A stretch of 64,000 bases of DNA from Burkholderiales bacterium 8X (GTDB lineage: Bacteria; Pseudomonadota; Gammaproteobacteria; Burkholderiales; Burkholderiaceae_C), in contig LR732703.1 of the NCBI GenBank assembly GCA_902506565.1, positions 1,136,525 to 1,200,524 on the forward strand. The letters run 5' to 3'. The translations under genes were made by a program, and so were the position numbers. Position 1 is the stretch's first letter. Every line of letters starts with the position of its first letter. Below, piece by piece: positions 10,401 through 20,888 of this stretch. Under the pieces are notes generated by a model. It was not told the DNA's origin. It made no database searches and saw nothing but the letters and a program-made list of their open reading frames with translations.

Positions 10401-10686
10401 GGTGCGCGAAGCCTGCATCCTGCGCTTCCGCCCGATCCTGATGACCACGCTGGCCGCCGCCCTGGGCGCGCTGCCGCTCGCGATCGGCTTCGGCCAGGGC
10501 GCCGAGCTGCGGCAGCCGCTGGGCGTCGCGATCATCGGCGGGCTGATCGCGAGCCAGCTGCTGACCTTGCTCACCACGCCGGTGGTCTACGTGCTGCTCG
10601 ACAAGCTGCGGCGCCGGCCGGCCAACGAGCGCGAACTCGGCCGAGCCGATCCGCTGGCGGCGGCCGAGATGCCGCTTCCGCGCTGA
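7405..10686 (+). CDS. mdtC: RND multidrug efflux permease, MdtC type
   Basis: A 1093-residue RND pump of the same class as the upstream MdtB-type protein. The start is TTG at 7405 (MNLSKPFVQRP), chosen because AAGGAG lies six bases before it and the residues match the RND N-terminus. The proton-relay pair is in VVDDAIVVLEN (D401-D402). Residues about 779-831 form a Ser/Thr-rich, low-complexity insertion in the second porter domain, between LYVPS and MVPLSAF, where most homologues have a few residues. That insertion accounts for much of its extra length over a typical 1025-1050. It is separated from mdtB by the palindrome, and the channel gene follows after 68 bases. Confidence 0.9.
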   Translation: MNLSKPFVQRPIATILLTIGIALAGLVAFFVLPVSPLPQVDFPTISVQASLAGASPSTMASSVATPLERRLGIIPGVNELTSTSSNGSTRISLQFDLKRNIDSAAREVQAAINAARADLPSTLRSNPTYRKRNPTAAPVMILALTSKTRTPGQIYETVSNIVSQRLSQVEGVGEVEIGGGSLPAVRVELEPFSLNRMGISTEDVRAAIQANNANRPKGAIESEDRRLQIYTPAAGRRAADYRDLVIAWRNNAPVRLGDVATVIDSVENTRTLGLFNGAPAVVVLVTQAPGANIIETVDGIRDLLPELSAQLPQDIQIQVASDRTNSIRSSLREIEFTLVASIVLVVLVVGLFLRKARATIIPAVATVVSLLGTFGVMYLMGFSLNNLSLMALTVATGFVVDDAIVVLENTARHVEAGMNRVEAALLGAREVGFTVLSISLSLVAVFIPLLFMGDQVGRLFREFAVTLSAAVMISLVISLTTTPMLCALLLRSEAEEGPRKPRGRVIGWLGDRLERGWQWTLRTYAHSLDWALASKAVVMIVLLAVIGLNVYLFNAIPKGYFPQQDNGQLNAGLRADQSISSVALGEKLRQAVDIIRKDPAVDTVVGFSGGARAGGGFMFVNLKPISQRTEKTAAVIDRLRPQLNQLTGLRVFLSPVQDLRMGGRSSNSSYQYTLKSDSLKDLRAFTGKLADRLKQETALTDVDSDDSANGVETFVEVDRDAAARLGVTSAAVDNALYNAFGQRSVATIYDELNQYSVIMEWAPRFQPAPTVLNDLYVPSTLTASTTASGQTTTSTLQANTDAATGTSTTTSANPALRSASTGQQIATNATTMVPLSAFAKVSERAVPSSIDHQDTELSSTVSFSLAEGANLADARRIIAQAEADIAMPINVRGSFQGTALAAQQSQSQQLFLIFAALVVIYIVLGVLYESLVHPLTVLTTLPSAGVGAVLALLLFKMEFSIIALIGVFLLIGIVKKNAILIIDFALEAERARGLSATEAVREACILRFRPILMTTLAAALGALPLAIGFGQGAELRQPLGVAIIGGLIASQLLTLLTTPVVYVLLDKLRRRPANERELGRADPLAAAEMPLPR

Positions 10687-10754
10687 GCGATGTATTGCCC
10701 GTACGTTCCTTGGCGATTCGCCATTCACTCTCGCCGCTTGCCTGCGATGCCGTC

Positions 10755-12170
10755 ATGACCGCCAACGTGTTCCGCCTTCTTTCCGTCTCGACCTGCCTGG
10801 TCGCATTGCTCGGCGGTTGCGCGCTGGGCCCGCGCTACGAGGTGCCGGAGACAGGCGCGCCGCCGGCTTTCAAGGAAGCGGCGACCGCCTCGGGTTGGCT
10901 GCCCGCGGCGCCGGCCGACGCGCTGGATCGCGGCGACTGGTGGAGCCTGTTCGGCGATCCGGTGCTGGACGACCTGGCACGCCGGGTCCAGGTGTCGAAC
11001 CAGAACATCGCGGTCGCTGTCGCCAACTACGCGCAGGCGCGGGCCCTGGTGCGCGAGCAGCGCGCGGCCTTGTTTCCGAGCGTGAGCGCGGGCGGCGACC
11101 TGCGCCGCAGCGGCGCGCGCAACACCTCGCCGGTGACCAGCAGCAGCGCATCCATCGGCGCCGACTGGGAGCCGGACGTCTGGGGCCGATTGCGGCTTGC
11201 GACCAGCGGTGCCGAGGCCAGTGCAGCGGCGAGCGAGGCCGACCTGGCGTCGGCGCGGCTTTCGACCATCGGCGAACTGGCGACCAATTACTTCACGCTG
11301 CGCGAGACCGATGCCGAGATCCGGCTGCTGGACATCACGCTCGAAGGCTATCAACGCAGCCTGACCATCGCCCGCAACCGCTACGAAGCCGGCATCGCCG
11401 GCCAGTCGGACGTGCTGCAGGCGCAGACTTTGTACGTCAACACGCAGGCCGACCGGGTCGCGCTGCAGCGCAATCGCGACACCCTCGAACATGCGATCGC
11501 CGTGCTGACCGGCGCGCCGCCGGCCGACTTCAGCCTGGTGGCCGCCGACTGGACGCCGGTGGTTCCCGCGGTACCCGTGGCGGTGCCGTCCACGCTCTTG
11601 CAGCGTCGGCCCGACATCGCCGCGGCCGAGCGCGCGGTGGAGGCGGCCAATGCGCAGATCGGCATCGCGCGCTCGGCCTACTTCCCGAGCCTCAGCCTGA
11701 GCGCCAGCCTGAGCAGCAATGCGAGCCGGGTGGGCGACCTCTTCAATGCATCGAACATGTTGTGGGCATTGGGCCTCTCGGTCGCGCAAACGGTGTTCGA
11801 TGCAGGCGCCACCGGTGCGCGGGTCGACGCGGCCCGCGCGCAGCACGAGGCCGCGGTTGCGCGCTATCGGCAGACGGTGCTCACCGCCTTCCAGAACGTC
11901 GAGGACCAGCTCACCACCTCGAGCAGCCTGGCGCAGCAGCTCGTGCTGCGACGCGAAGCCTCGGAAGCGGCCGACCGCAGCGAGCAGCAGTTCCTGAACC
12001 GCTATCGGCAAGGGCAGGTCGGGTTCACGGAGGTGATCACCGCGCAGGTCTCGGCGTTGAACGCGCGGCGGACGCTGATCCAGCTGCAGGTGAGCCGGCA
12101 GAACGCGGCGGTGGGGTTGATTCAGGCGATGGGCGGCGGGTGGGTGGCCAAGCCCGGGTCCAGCTCATAG
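10755..12170 (+). CDS. NodT-family outer-membrane efflux lipoprotein
   Basis: A 471-residue outer membrane factor (TolC/OprM fold, NodT family) completing the tripartite pump. The signal peptide ends in a lipobox LLGGC, so Cys22 should be acylated and anchor the protein. Mature sequence begins ALGPRYEVP, followed by the WWSLFGDPVL motif common in this family. Two repeats of the OEP domain follow, rich in Ala and coiled-coil segments; the second includes TLLQRRPDIAAAERAVEAANAQIG. The start at 10755 gives this signal peptide exactly. Its position after mdtC says it is the dedicated exit duct of this pump. Confidence 0.9.
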   Translation: MTANVFRLLSVSTCLVALLGGCALGPRYEVPETGAPPAFKEAATASGWLPAAPADALDRGDWWSLFGDPVLDDLARRVQVSNQNIAVAVANYAQARALVREQRAALFPSVSAGGDLRRSGARNTSPVTSSSASIGADWEPDVWGRLRLATSGAEASAAASEADLASARLSTIGELATNYFTLRETDAEIRLLDITLEGYQRSLTIARNRYEAGIAGQSDVLQAQTLYVNTQADRVALQRNRDTLEHAIAVLTGAPPADFSLVAADWTPVVPAVPVAVPSTLLQRRPDIAAAERAVEAANAQIGIARSAYFPSLSLSASLSSNASRVGDLFNASNMLWALGLSVAQTVFDAGATGARVDAARAQHEAAVARYRQTVLTAFQNVEDQLTTSSSLAQQLVLRREASEAADRSEQQFLNRYRQGQVGFTEVITAQVSALNARRTLIQLQVSRQNAAVGLIQAMGGGWVAKPGSSS

Positions 12171-12419
12171 AGCCTGGTCGAAGAACAACACTGCAGCTCC
12201 CTGTCTCGATTGAGCAAAGGCAGCCCACGGGCCGGATGGATTCTTGCGCCCGAATCTCGTTTTTCTTCGCGCAGTCTTCGCTGGCCCCGCTCGCGTTTCT
12301 AGCATCCAGCCGAAAACAGGAACTTATCGGTTACAAGAAGTAAACGGCTCGGGTTGATGTAGACCGGGTCATGCATGGATCGAAGGTTCCCAAGGTTTGT
12401 TCAACCAGGGGGCCATGCC

Positions 12420-15400
12420 ATGCGAACTCGTCGCGTCTTCAAGTATTCGACTCAGCTTCTTCTCACCCCGACGAAAGTCGCCCAGGCGGCTCGAACGCTG
12501 ATTACAGGCGCGCGGAAAGCTCGGTACATGGGGTCGCTGCTGCTGCTTGCGGCCGTCTTTCCAGCTCAAGGCGCAGGCGGAGAGGGCGGTGCAGGAGACC
12601 TTGGCGCATCGACAGGTGGCGCGGGCGGCGTCGAAGCAGCCGGAGCGGGTGGCGTCGGCAACGCCAGCAATGTAGGTGCCGGCGGCGGCGGTGGCGGCGG
12701 AGTGTCTGCTGCTGGTGTTGGCCAGTTGGGAGGTCCAGGTGGCGCAGGAATTTCGCCCGGGGCTCTGGGGCTCAATGGCGCAGGAGGGGGCGGCGGTGCG
12801 GGAGGGAGCGCGGGAGCTCTGATCTCGAATCAGCAAGTCCTTAGCGCTCCTGTGACAGGGACGGCGGGAGGCGCAGGCGCACGCGGCGAGGACGGACCCG
12901 CGATAACTTCTGGAGGAGGCGGGGGAGGAGCTGGCCCGGCGGGGCAGGCGGCGACGGCGGCAGCGGCAACCCGCTGCCCGGAAGCGGCGGCGGTGGCGGC
13001 GACGGTGGCGCAGCGCTGTGGCGCATCGACGAAACCGCCAATCTGGCGACCTTCGTCATCAATCCGGCTGCGCTCGTGCTGGGTGGCGCGGGCGGACGCG
13101 GGGGCGCCGGCGGAACGCCCGATCTCGCAGGAGGTGGACAGCCGAATTCGGTATCGGGCACAGGCGGCGCAGGCGGTCGCGGTGGTGCGGGGCTGCGGCT
13201 CCTCAACTCGAGCATCGCCAACGCCGGAACCATCACGGGCGGCAGCGGCGGTGCGGGCGGAAGCGGCGGGCTGGGCTCGCAGCAGGTGCCCGCCGGCGCC
13301 GCAGGATCGGCCGGCGAAGGCGGCGCCGGCATCGAAGGCGCCGGGCTCTCGGTCGGCAACACCGGCACCATCCAGGGCGGCCTCTCCGGCGATGGCCTCC
13401 GGCGGGCGCCGGCGATCCGGTTCACCGGCGGCAGCAACCTGTTGTCGCTGCAGCCCGCCGGCGTGTTGCTCGGCGCGGTCGAGGTTCGCGATGGCGCGGC
13501 CGCCACCGTCCGGGCCGAGGCCGGGGGCCTGGCGCTCGGGCCCTTGATCGTGACGGGTCCGCTCGCGGTCGACACCGGCATCCACCTGCTGCGAGTCGCC
13601 GGATCGATCGAGGGCATCGGGCCGCTCTACAAGGACGGCATCGGCACGCTGGTCATCGGCGAATCGCCCGCCGACAACAGCGGCTTCCTCGGCGCCATGA
13701 TCGTGCGCGCCGGCCGACTCGACATCGCGGGCAACGGCGCGCTCGGCACCGCCAGCCTCACGCTCTTCGACAACACGACGCTCGGCTTCGTCTCGAACAA
13801 CATCACGCTCGCGAACGAGATCACGCTGAAGGGCCTGCTGGATCCGATCATCGACACCGGACCGTTCACCGCCACGCTGACCGGCCTGCTCAACGGCGGC
13901 GGCATCCTGAGCAAGGTCGGCAGCGGCACGCTGGTCATCGCCGGGTTGAACAACATGACCGGCCCGACCGTCGTGGCCGAAGGCACCTTGCGCGCCGGCA
14001 CCATCAACTCGCTCGGCGACAGCTCGGTCTACACGGTCAGTCCCGGCGCGACGCTGGACCTCGCCGGCTTCGACCAGCGCATCAACGGCATCGTGCTGGG
14101 CGGCACGGTGTCGGTGGCTGGCGCCATTCCCGGTACCGTGCTGACCTCGCAAGGCGCCTGGGTCGGGCAGAACGGCGTGCTGCGCCTTTCGACGGTGCTG
14201 GGCGCAAGCGGCAGCCTGACCGACCGGCTGGTCATCGACGATGCCGCAGTCAGCGGCAACACCCGCGTGCAGGTCGTCAACGCCGGCGGGCTGGGCGCGC
14301 TCACCACCGGCACCGGCATCGAGATCATCAGCGGCATCAACGGCGGCACCACGACGGCACAAGGCACGCGCGACGGTTTCGCGCTGGTCGATGGCCACGT
14401 GGATGCCGGCGCCTTCGAGTACCGCCTGTACCCGGCCGACCCGGGCGCCGGCGAAAGCTGGTACCTGCGCTCGGCCGTGATCGTGCCGACGGTGCCCGCC
14501 ACCGAGCTGCCGGGCGTGCCGACCACGCCGACCAACCCGAACCTGCCGACCTTGCCGACGCAGCTGGCAGGCTCCGCCGGCATGTCGCTGCAGATTCCGA
14601 CCTACCGCGGCGAGGTGCCGCTTTTCGCCGGCTTGCCGCAGCAGCTGCGCCAGAGCAGCTTCGCGCTGCTGGACAACCTTCATTTGCGGGTTGGCGACGA
14701 AGAGCCGGCGAGCTTCGAATCGTTGACCGATGGCCGGCCGCTGCGCGCCTGGGGCCGGGTCATCGGCATCGAAGTCGACGTGCGCCAGCAAGGCGGCGTT
14801 CAGCCCCACGGCGTGGGTCGTCTCGACGGCTTCCAGGCGGGCACCGACCTCTGGACCGATCGCGACTTCCGGGTCGGCGCCTATGTCGGACGACTGGATG
14901 GCGAGCTGACCGTGGATGGTTTTGCGCACGGATTGCAGCACCAGTGGGTCGGCCGGAACGACCTTCAAAGCCGCTTCATCGGCGGCTACGCCACCTGGTT
15001 CGGCAAGGACGGCTGGTACGCCGATGCCGTGCTGCAGGCCGGAGAACATCGCTTCGAGCTGCAGCCGCTCGCCGCGCCGACATCCCGCGGCCGGGCCACC
15101 AGCCTCCTGGCTTCGCTCGAAGGCGGAAAGTCCTTCGACCTCGGCGACGGCTGGAAGATCGAGCCGCAGCTGCAGCTGGTGCATCACCACCTGAACGTGG
15201 GCGATGTCACGATCGGCGGTGCCCGGGTCCGGCAGGACGCCGCCTCCGGCTGGAGCCTGCGCGCCGGTGTGCGGCTGAAAGGAGAGACGACGACCGACGC
15301 CGGCGCGCTGCAGCCGTACGCCCGGCTCAACCTGTATCGCCAATTCGGCGGCAGCGATCGCGCGACCTTCGACAGCCCGGCGGCGAGCACGCCGATCTGG

Positions 15401-15565
15401 AGCAGCACCGGCGGCAGCTCGGTCGAGGCGGCCGGCGGCTTCACGCTGGCCTTGAACGACAGCACCTACCTGTACGGCGAACTCGGCAAGGTCTGGCGGA
15501 TGGGCGGCGACGTCTCGACGCGCTCGGTGCTGCGCGCCTCGCTCGGGCTTCGCGTCAGGTGGTGA
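12420..15565 (+). pseudogene. Gly-rich PATR autotransporter, apparently frameshifted
   Basis: Start at 12420, with AGGGGG seven bases ahead. The first part encodes a long signal region (about 45 residues with a hydrophobic core GSLLLLAAVFPAQG) and a Gly-rich passenger. Near 12936-12941, in a C/G run, the coding frame steps back by one base. The new frame continues the same Gly-rich texture, then reads LWRIDETANLATFVINPAALVLGG and on to the stop. Two autotransporter-associated beta-strand repeats (cores GIGTLVIGES and GSGTLVIAGL) lie midway. A beta-barrel domain of about 280 residues ends RVRW, the aromatic terminus expected for Bam recognition. Read as one protein it would be 1048 residues. 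It is either a real inactivating single-base deletion or a sequencing error in the run. Confidence 0.8.
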
Positions 15566-15597
15566 GCCGATAATCCACGCTCTTTCAAGGAGCGCGC

Positions 15598-16422
15598 GTG
15601 GACATCGTTTTGTGGGTCAAGGCCGCCATCATGGGCGTGGTGGAGGGCTTGACCGAATTCCTGCCGATTTCGTCGACCGGCCACCTGATCCTTGCCGGCG
15701 CACTGCTCGGTTTCGACGATGCCAAGGCCAAGGTCTTCGACATCGCGATCCAGACCGGCGCGATCTTCGCGGTCATCCTCGTCTATTGGGAAAAGATCCA
15801 TTCGACCGTGGTCGCGCTGCCCCGTCAACCGAAGGCGCGGCGGCTCGCGCTCAACGTGCTGATCGGCTTCCTGCCCGCCGTGGTGCTCGGCCTGGTGTTC
15901 GGCAAGATGATCAAGGAGAACCTCTTCACCCCGGTGGTGGTGGCCAGCACCTTCATCCTGGGCGGCTTCGTCATCCTGTGGGCCGAGAAGCGGCCGCCCG
16001 GCTCGATCCGGATCGAGCATGTCGACGACATGACGCCGATCGATGCGCTCAAGGTCGGGCTGGTGCAATGCTTCGCGATGATTCCCGGCACCAGCCGGAG
16101 CGGCGCGACCATCATCGGCGGCATGCTGCTCGGACTGTCGCGCAAGGCCGCCACCGACTTCTCCTTCTTCCTCGCGATCCCGACGCTGATCGGCGCCGGC
16201 GTCTACAGCCTCTACAAGGAACGCGCGCTGCTCTCGATGGCCGACCTGCCGATGTTCGCGATCGGGCTGGTGTTCTCGTTCGTGAGCGCCTGGCTGTGCG
16301 TCAAGTGGCTGCTGCGCTACATCTCGAGCCACAGCTTCGTGCCCTTCGCCTACTACCGGATCGTGTTCGGCATCGTGGTGCTGGCCACCGCCTGGACCGG
16401 CGCGGTGGTCTGGGCCGACTGA
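15598..16422 (+). CDS. uppP: undecaprenyl-diphosphatase UppP (BacA)
   Basis: A 274-residue, multi-pass inner-membrane enzyme that dephosphorylates undecaprenyl diphosphate so the lipid carrier can be reused in peptidoglycan and O-antigen synthesis; extra copies confer bacitracin resistance. Both family signatures are present: the Glu-rich [14 protein letters not shown] at residues 16-29 and PGTSRSGAT at 163-171. Start is GTG at 15598, with AAGGAG five bases before it. It stands alone on the plus strand, 32 bases after the broken autotransporter, and faces a convergent hydrolase gene. Confidence 0.95.
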   Translation: MDIVLWVKAAIMGVVEGLTEFLPISSTGHLILAGALLGFDDAKAKVFDIAIQTGAIFAVILVYWEKIHSTVVALPRQPKARRLALNVLIGFLPAVVLGLVFGKMIKENLFTPVVVASTFILGGFVILWAEKRPPGSIRIEHVDDMTPIDALKVGLVQCFAMIPGTSRSGATIIGGMLLGLSRKAATDFSFFLAIPTLIGAGVYSLYKERALLSMADLPMFAIGLVFSFVSAWLCVKWLLRYISSHSFVPFAYYRIVFGIVVLATAWTGAVVWAD

Positions 16423-16432
16423 GCTTCGGGCG

Positions 16433-17257
16433 CTAGGCGGCGGGCCGCTCGAGCGAGAGCAGGTTGCGCAGCGCCGCCTCGACCGCGGCCGCGGTGGCGA
16501 TCGGTTTTTCCATCGGAAAGAGGTGCGTGCCGTCGAGCATCATGATCCGGCCCTTGGTCACCTGCTGGGTCATGGTCATGCCGACTCGCCGCATCTCGAC
16601 CGAATGCCGCCCGCCGACGAAGGCCGCGGGGCATTGCAGCGGATTCGCCCGCAAGAGCGTGCTCAGGTTGTGCGGAATGCTGTCGTAGATCGCGGTCTCG
16701 ACATCGCGATCGAAGCTCAGGGCGCGCGCATCGTCCGCATCGAAGGTGCCGTGCTCGATGTAGTCGCGCAGCACCCGCTCGTCCCATTTGGCAAAAGCCT
16801 TCTTGCTGCGAAAGTGCTCGAACACCGCCTCGCGGTGCTCCCAGAGGTTCTTGCGCCGCCGGCTGATGGTGCCGGGCGAGATGTTCTTGAGGAGCGTGGT
16901 GCGCTTCATGAAACCGAGCGTGCCGGCCCGCCAGCCGCCGATGATCGGCGAATCGATCAGCACCACGCCGCGCGCCAGCTTGGGATGGAGTGCCGCGCAC
17001 ATCAGGCTCAGAAATCCGCCGAGCGAATGGCCGACCAGCAGCACCGGCGCGCCGGACTTGCGCACCTCGGCCTCGGTGAAGTCGGCGAGCTGCTGCACCA
17101 GGTGCGGCCAGTTGTCGGTCACCGGGTACTTCGGGTCGTGCCCGAACTTCTCGATCGCATCGACTTCGAAGCCGCGGTTGCGCAGGCTGTCGAGCATCAC
17201 GCGGTAGGTGCTCGCCGGAAAGCTGTTGCCGTGCGAGAAGATGACGTTGGGAAGCAT
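16433..17257 (-). CDS. alpha/beta hydrolase
   Basis: A 274-residue protein of the alpha/beta-hydrolase fold. The oxyanion segment is FSHGNSFPASTYR near the N-terminus, the nucleophile elbow is GHSLGG with Ser78, and the probable catalytic His is in DGTHLFPME near the end. No signal peptide is visible, so it is probably cytoplasmic. The pattern fits small-molecule esterases or lipases; the substrate cannot be told. It lies 64 bases downstream of the Anbu gene on the same strand and may be cotranscribed with it. Confidence 0.85.
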   Translation of the reverse strand: MLPNVIFSHGNSFPASTYRVMLDSLRNRGFEVDAIEKFGHDPKYPVTDNWPHLVQQLADFTEAEVRKSGAPVLLVGHSLGGFLSLMCAALHPKLARGVVLIDSPIIGGWRAGTLGFMKRTTLLKNISPGTISRRRKNLWEHREAVFEHFRSKKAFAKWDERVLRDYIEHGTFDADDARALSFDRDVETAIYDSIPHNLSTLLRANPLQCPAAFVGGRHSVEMRRVGMTMTQQVTKGRIMMLDGTHLFPMEKPIATAAAVEAALRNLLSLERPAA

Positions 17258-17321
17258 GGAGGCTCGAGGCGCGCGCTCCAGGCCGGAGCGCGTCGGGTCG
17301 GAAAAGGATCGGGTTCGCGGG

Positions 17322-18197
17322 CTAGATCAGTTTTTCTTCGGGCGTCGAGATCTTGCGGAGCGCGCTGTGCCGGCGGGCCGGCATCTTGAGCGGATGCTCG
17401 GCGAAGGTGTCGTCCCAGACCGGGTCGTCGATGCTGTCGAAGACCTCGCGCAGCTTCTGGCCCCAGCTGCTGTGCATCATGCGGTAGTACGGGTTCTCGG
17501 CGTCGATGCAGACGACCTTGTCGGTCTCGAGCTTGTTGGCCTCGTACACCACCAGGTCGAGCGGCAGGCCCACCGAAAGGTTCGACTTCATGGTCGAGTC
17601 CATTGACACCAGCGCGCACTTGGCGGCTTCGCTGAGCGGCGTGTCCGGCGTGAGCACCCGGTCGAGCACCGGCTTGCCGTACTTCGATTCGCCGACCTGG
17701 AAGTAGGGCGTTTCGGTGGTGGCCTCGATGAAGTTGCCGGCGGAATACACCAGGAAGAGCCGCATGCCCTCGCCCTTGACCTGGCCGCCGAAGATGAAGG
17801 AGACATTGAAGTCGAGCCCGGCCTGCTTCAGCGCGTCGGCATCGCGGTCGTACACGTGCCGGACCGCCGAGCCGAGCACCCGGGCCGCATCGAACATGCT
17901 CTTGGCGTTCCAGATGGTGATCGGCGGGCTTTCGGGTTCGTCCTCGGCCGCATCGCGGCCGTCACGCAGGTTGCGCGGGTCGCGGTGTTCGCGCAGCTGC
18001 TCGATCTGCAGGATCTCGCGCACCGATTGCGAGATGCTCAGGTTGCCGGCCGACAGCAGCACCATGAAGCGGTCGCCCGGCTGCTCGTAGACGATCATCT
18101 TGCGGAAGGTGCTGATGTGGTCAACCCCGGCATTGGTCCGGGAGTCCGAGAGGAACACCAGTCCGGCGTTGAGTTTGATGCCTACGCAGTACGTCAT
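17322..18197 (-). CDS. Anbu-type proteasome-like hydrolase
   Basis: A 291-residue N-terminal nucleophile hydrolase of the Anbu (bacterial proteasome-related) family. After removal of Met the chain starts with Thr (MTYCVGIKLNAG), the presumed nucleophile. The SDSRTN motif supplies the conserved Asp, and Lys33 of the precursor sits where the catalytic Lys is expected. In many bacteria Anbu is encoded next to a transglutaminase-like protein, an alpha-E protein and an ATP-grasp protein. None of those is in this window, where the neighbours are mutS and an alpha/beta hydrolase. The ends are typical in length. The substrate of Anbu is not settled. Confidence 0.85.
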   Translation of the reverse strand: MTYCVGIKLNAGLVFLSDSRTNAGVDHISTFRKMIVYEQPGDRFMVLLSAGNLSISQSVREILQIEQLREHRDPRNLRDGRDAAEDEPESPPITIWNAKSMFDAARVLGSAVRHVYDRDADALKQAGLDFNVSFIFGGQVKGEGMRLFLVYSAGNFIEATTETPYFQVGESKYGKPVLDRVLTPDTPLSEAAKCALVSMDSTMKSNLSVGLPLDLVVYEANKLETDKVVCIDAENPYYRMMHSSWGQKLREVFDSIDDPVWDDTFAEHPLKMPARRHSALRKISTPEEKLI

Positions 18198-18254
18198 GAA
18201 GCGGATCTCGCATGAGGGAGTTCGCGGACCGGCGACGCGCGGTCGGCAAGGACC

Positions 18255-20888
18255 TCAGCCGTGTTCGCGCTCCTGTAGTTTCTGGAGGGAGTAGAGCGCA
18301 TCGAGCGCTTCGCGGGGACTCATCTTGTCCGGGTCCAGCGCGGCGAGCGCCGATTCTACGGGGCTCGGCTGTGCCGACGGTGCGTCCGGCGGCGCCGCGA
18401 ACAGGTCGACCTGTGCGCGGGCCTGTACCTGCTGCGCCTCGAGCGCCTCCAGCGCCTGCCGCGCATGGTTGACCACCGCCGAGGGCATGCCGGCCAGCCG
18501 CGCGACCTGGATGCCGTAGCTCTTGCTGGCGGGGCCGGGCTGCAGCTCGTGCAGGAACACGATGTCGCGCCCGGCCTCGGTCGCGCTCACGTGCATGTTG
18601 ACCGCGCCATGATGGCTCGCCGGAAACTCGGTGAGCTCGAAATAGTGGGTCGCGAAGAGCGAGAACGAACGGCTCCGGTCATGCAGCTGCGCCGCGATGC
18701 CGGCGGCCAGCGCAAGGCCGTCGAAGGTGCTGGTGCCGCGGCCGATCTCGTCCATCAGCACCAGCGAATGCGGCCCTGCGGCATGCAGGATCTGAGCCGC
18801 CTCGGTCATCTCCAGCATGAAGGTGGATTGCGCGTTGGCCAGGTCGTCGGCCGCGCCGATGCGGGTGTGGATCGCGTCGATCGGCCCGAGCCGGCAGCCC
18901 GCCGCCGGCACGTGCGAGCCGATCGATGCGAGCAGCACGATGATCGCCACCTGCCGCATGTAGGTCGACTTGCCGCCCATGTTGGGGCCGGTGATGATCT
19001 GCATCCGCTGCTGCGGGCCGAGCCGGGTGTCGTTGGCGATGAAGGCGCCGGCCGACTTCTCGGCGAGGCGAGCCTCGACCACCGGATGGCGGCCCTTGTC
19101 GATCTCGATGCAGGCATGGTTGACGAAGCGCGGCGCGTGCCAGTCGAGCGTGTGGGCGCGTTCGGCCAGCGTACACAGGGCATCGAGCGAGGCCAGCGCG
19201 CCCGCCAGGCGAGTGAGGCCCGGCACCGACGGCTGCAGGGCATCCAGCAGTTGCTCGTACAGGAACTTCTCGCGAGCCAGGGCGCGGTCTTGCGCCGACA
19301 GCGCCTTGTCCTCGAAGGCCTTCAACTCCGGCGTGATGAAGCGCTCGGCATTCTTCAGGGTCTGGCGGCGGCGGTAGTTGTCCGGCACCTTGTCGAGCGA
19401 GCCCTGCGAGACCTCGATGTAGAAGCCGTGGATGCGGTTGAACTGCACCCGCAGGTTGGCGATGCCGGTGCGGGCGCGTTCGCTCGCCTCCAGCTGGAGC
19501 AGGAAGGCATCGCTGTTCTCGCCGATCGCGCGCAGCTCGTCGAGCTCGGCATCGTGGCCGTCCGCGATCACGTTGCCTTCTCGGACCAGCGCGGAAGGCT
19601 CGGGGCGGATCGCGCCGACCAGCAGCGCCACGCAGCCGGGCGGGGAGGCGAGGCTGGCGCCGATCTCTGCCAGGAGGTTCGCCGAAGCCGGCAGCGCGGG
19701 TGCGAGCTGCTCGGCCTTGGCGAGCGCCATGCGGAGCGCCACCAGTTCGCGCGGGCGCACCTGCCGAAGCGCGATGCGGGCCGCGATCCGCTCGACATCG
19801 CTGGTGTGCTTGAGCCGTTCGCGCAAGGTTTGCCAGGCAGCGCCCGGGCCGTTGGAAGTGAGCGTGGCCTGCAGCGCGGCAATGGCTTCGAGACGCGCCC
19901 GGGCCTCGCTTCGATCGCGGCGGGGCGACAGCAGCCAGCGCTTGAGGCGCCGGCTTCCCATGCCGGTCATGCAGGTGTCGAGCAGCGAAAAGAGCGTGGG
20001 CGAATCCTCGCCGCGGAGCGTCTGCGTGAGTTCGAGGTTGCGCCGGGTGGTGGTGGGCAGCTCGATCAGGTCGCCGTCGCGCTCCACCGCCAGGGCCTGG
20101 ATGTGCGGCAGCGCGCGGCCCTGGGTGTGTTCGGCGTAACCGAGCAGCGCCGATGCGGCGGCTTGGGCATTCGCGCAGGCTTCCGCGTTCCAGGCGGCGA
20201 GGCTGTGGGCGCGGAGCTGTTCGCAGAGCTTGCGCTCGCCGAGGCCGCCGTCGAACTGCCAGGCCGGCCGCACCGAGAGCGTGAAGCCGGCACCGCCGGC
20301 CTGAACGGCCTTGAGCCGCTCTTCGAAGGCGGTCGTGACCTCGGCGCTGTAAAGCACTTCGCTCGGACCGATGCGGGTGATCCAGGCTTCCAGCGCATCG
20401 ACCGGGCATTCGGCCAGCCGGAGCTCGGCGCCGGTCACGCTGAGCCAGGCCAGCCCGCAGGCGTTGCGGCCGCCGGCATGCACCGCCAGCAGCACGGATT
20501 CGCTTCGGTCGTTGAGCAGCTCGGCATCGGTCAGGGTGCCGGGCGTGACCACCCGCACCACCTTGCGCTCCACCGGCCCCTTGCTCGCGCCCACTTCGCC
20601 GACCTGCTCGCAGATCGCGACCGATTCGCCGAGCTTGATGAGGCGTGCCAGGTAGGCGTCGACCGAGTGGAAGGGCACGCCGCACATCACCACCGGCGCG
20701 CCGGCCGACTGGCCGCGCTGGGTGAGCGTGATGTCGAGCAGGCGCGAAGCCTTCTCGGCGTCCTCGTAGAACAGCTCGTAGAAATCGCCCATCCGGTAGA
20801 AAAGCAGCGTGCCGGGATGATCGGCCTTGAGGCCGAGGTACTGCGCCATCATGGGCGTGTGCGGGGAACCGGGAGGAAGGGAAGTCAT
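18255..20888 (-). CDS. mutS: DNA mismatch repair protein MutS
   Basis: An 877-residue mismatch sensor. The N-terminal mismatch-binding domain has the GDFYELF motif, whose Phe and Glu contact the mispaired base. Connector, lever and clamp domains follow. The C-terminal ATPase has Walker [10 protein letters not shown] and Walker B-type [12 protein letters not shown], then [11 protein letters not shown] chose ATG at 20888 ([17 protein letters not shown]); reading on to 21014 adds a non-conserved Pro-rich stretch. The C-terminal end ([15 protein letters not shown]) is the usual tetramerisation region, so the gene is complete. It is followed after 57 bases by the Anbu gene on the same strand. Confidence 0.96.
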   Translation of the reverse strand: MTSLPPGSPHTPMMAQYLGLKADHPGTLLFYRMGDFYELFYEDAEKASRLLDITLTQRGQSAGAPVVMCGVPFHSVDAYLARLIKLGESVAICEQVGEVGASKGPVERKVVRVVTPGTLTDAELLNDRSESVLLAVHAGGRNACGLAWLSVTGAELRLAECPVDALEAWITRIGPSEVLYSAEVTTAFEERLKAVQAGGAGFTLSVRPAWQFDGGLGERKLCEQLRAHSLAAWNAEACANAQAAASALLGYAEHTQGRALPHIQALAVERDGDLIELPTTTRRNLELTQTLRGEDSPTLFSLLDTCMTGMGSRRLKRWLLSPRRDRSEARARLEAIAALQATLTSNGPGAAWQTLRERLKHTSDVERIAARIALRQVRPRELVALRMALAKAEQLAPALPASANLLAEIGASLASPPGCVALLVGAIRPEPSALVREGNVIADGHDAELDELRAIGENSDAFLLQLEASERARTGIANLRVQFNRIHGFYIEVSQGSLDKVPDNYRRRQTLKNAERFITPELKAFEDKALSAQDRALAREKFLYEQLLDALQPSVPGLTRLAGALASLDALCTLAERAHTLDWHAPRFVNHACIEIDKGRHPVVEARLAEKSAGAFIANDTRLGPQQRMQIITGPNMGGKSTYMRQVAIIVLLASIGSHVPAAGCRLGPIDAIHTRIGAADDLANAQSTFMLEMTEAAQILHAAGPHSLVLMDEIGRGTSTFDGLALAAGIAAQLHDRSRSFSLFATHYFELTEFPASHHGAVNMHVSATEAGRDIVFLHELQPGPASKSYGIQVARLAGMPSAVVNHARQALEALEAQQVQARAQVDLFAAPPDAPSAQPSPVESALAALDPDKMSPREALDALYSLQKLQEREHG

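Noticed and set aside
7372..10728. A 1118-codon open frame on the minus strand across mdtC
   Set aside because: His/Arg/Gln-rich antisense composition typical of high-GC genes; the plus strand encodes a complete RND pump.
12830..15343. An 837-codon open frame on the minus strand across the autotransporter
   Set aside because: Antisense shadow of a Gly-rich gene; no signal, motif or start site.
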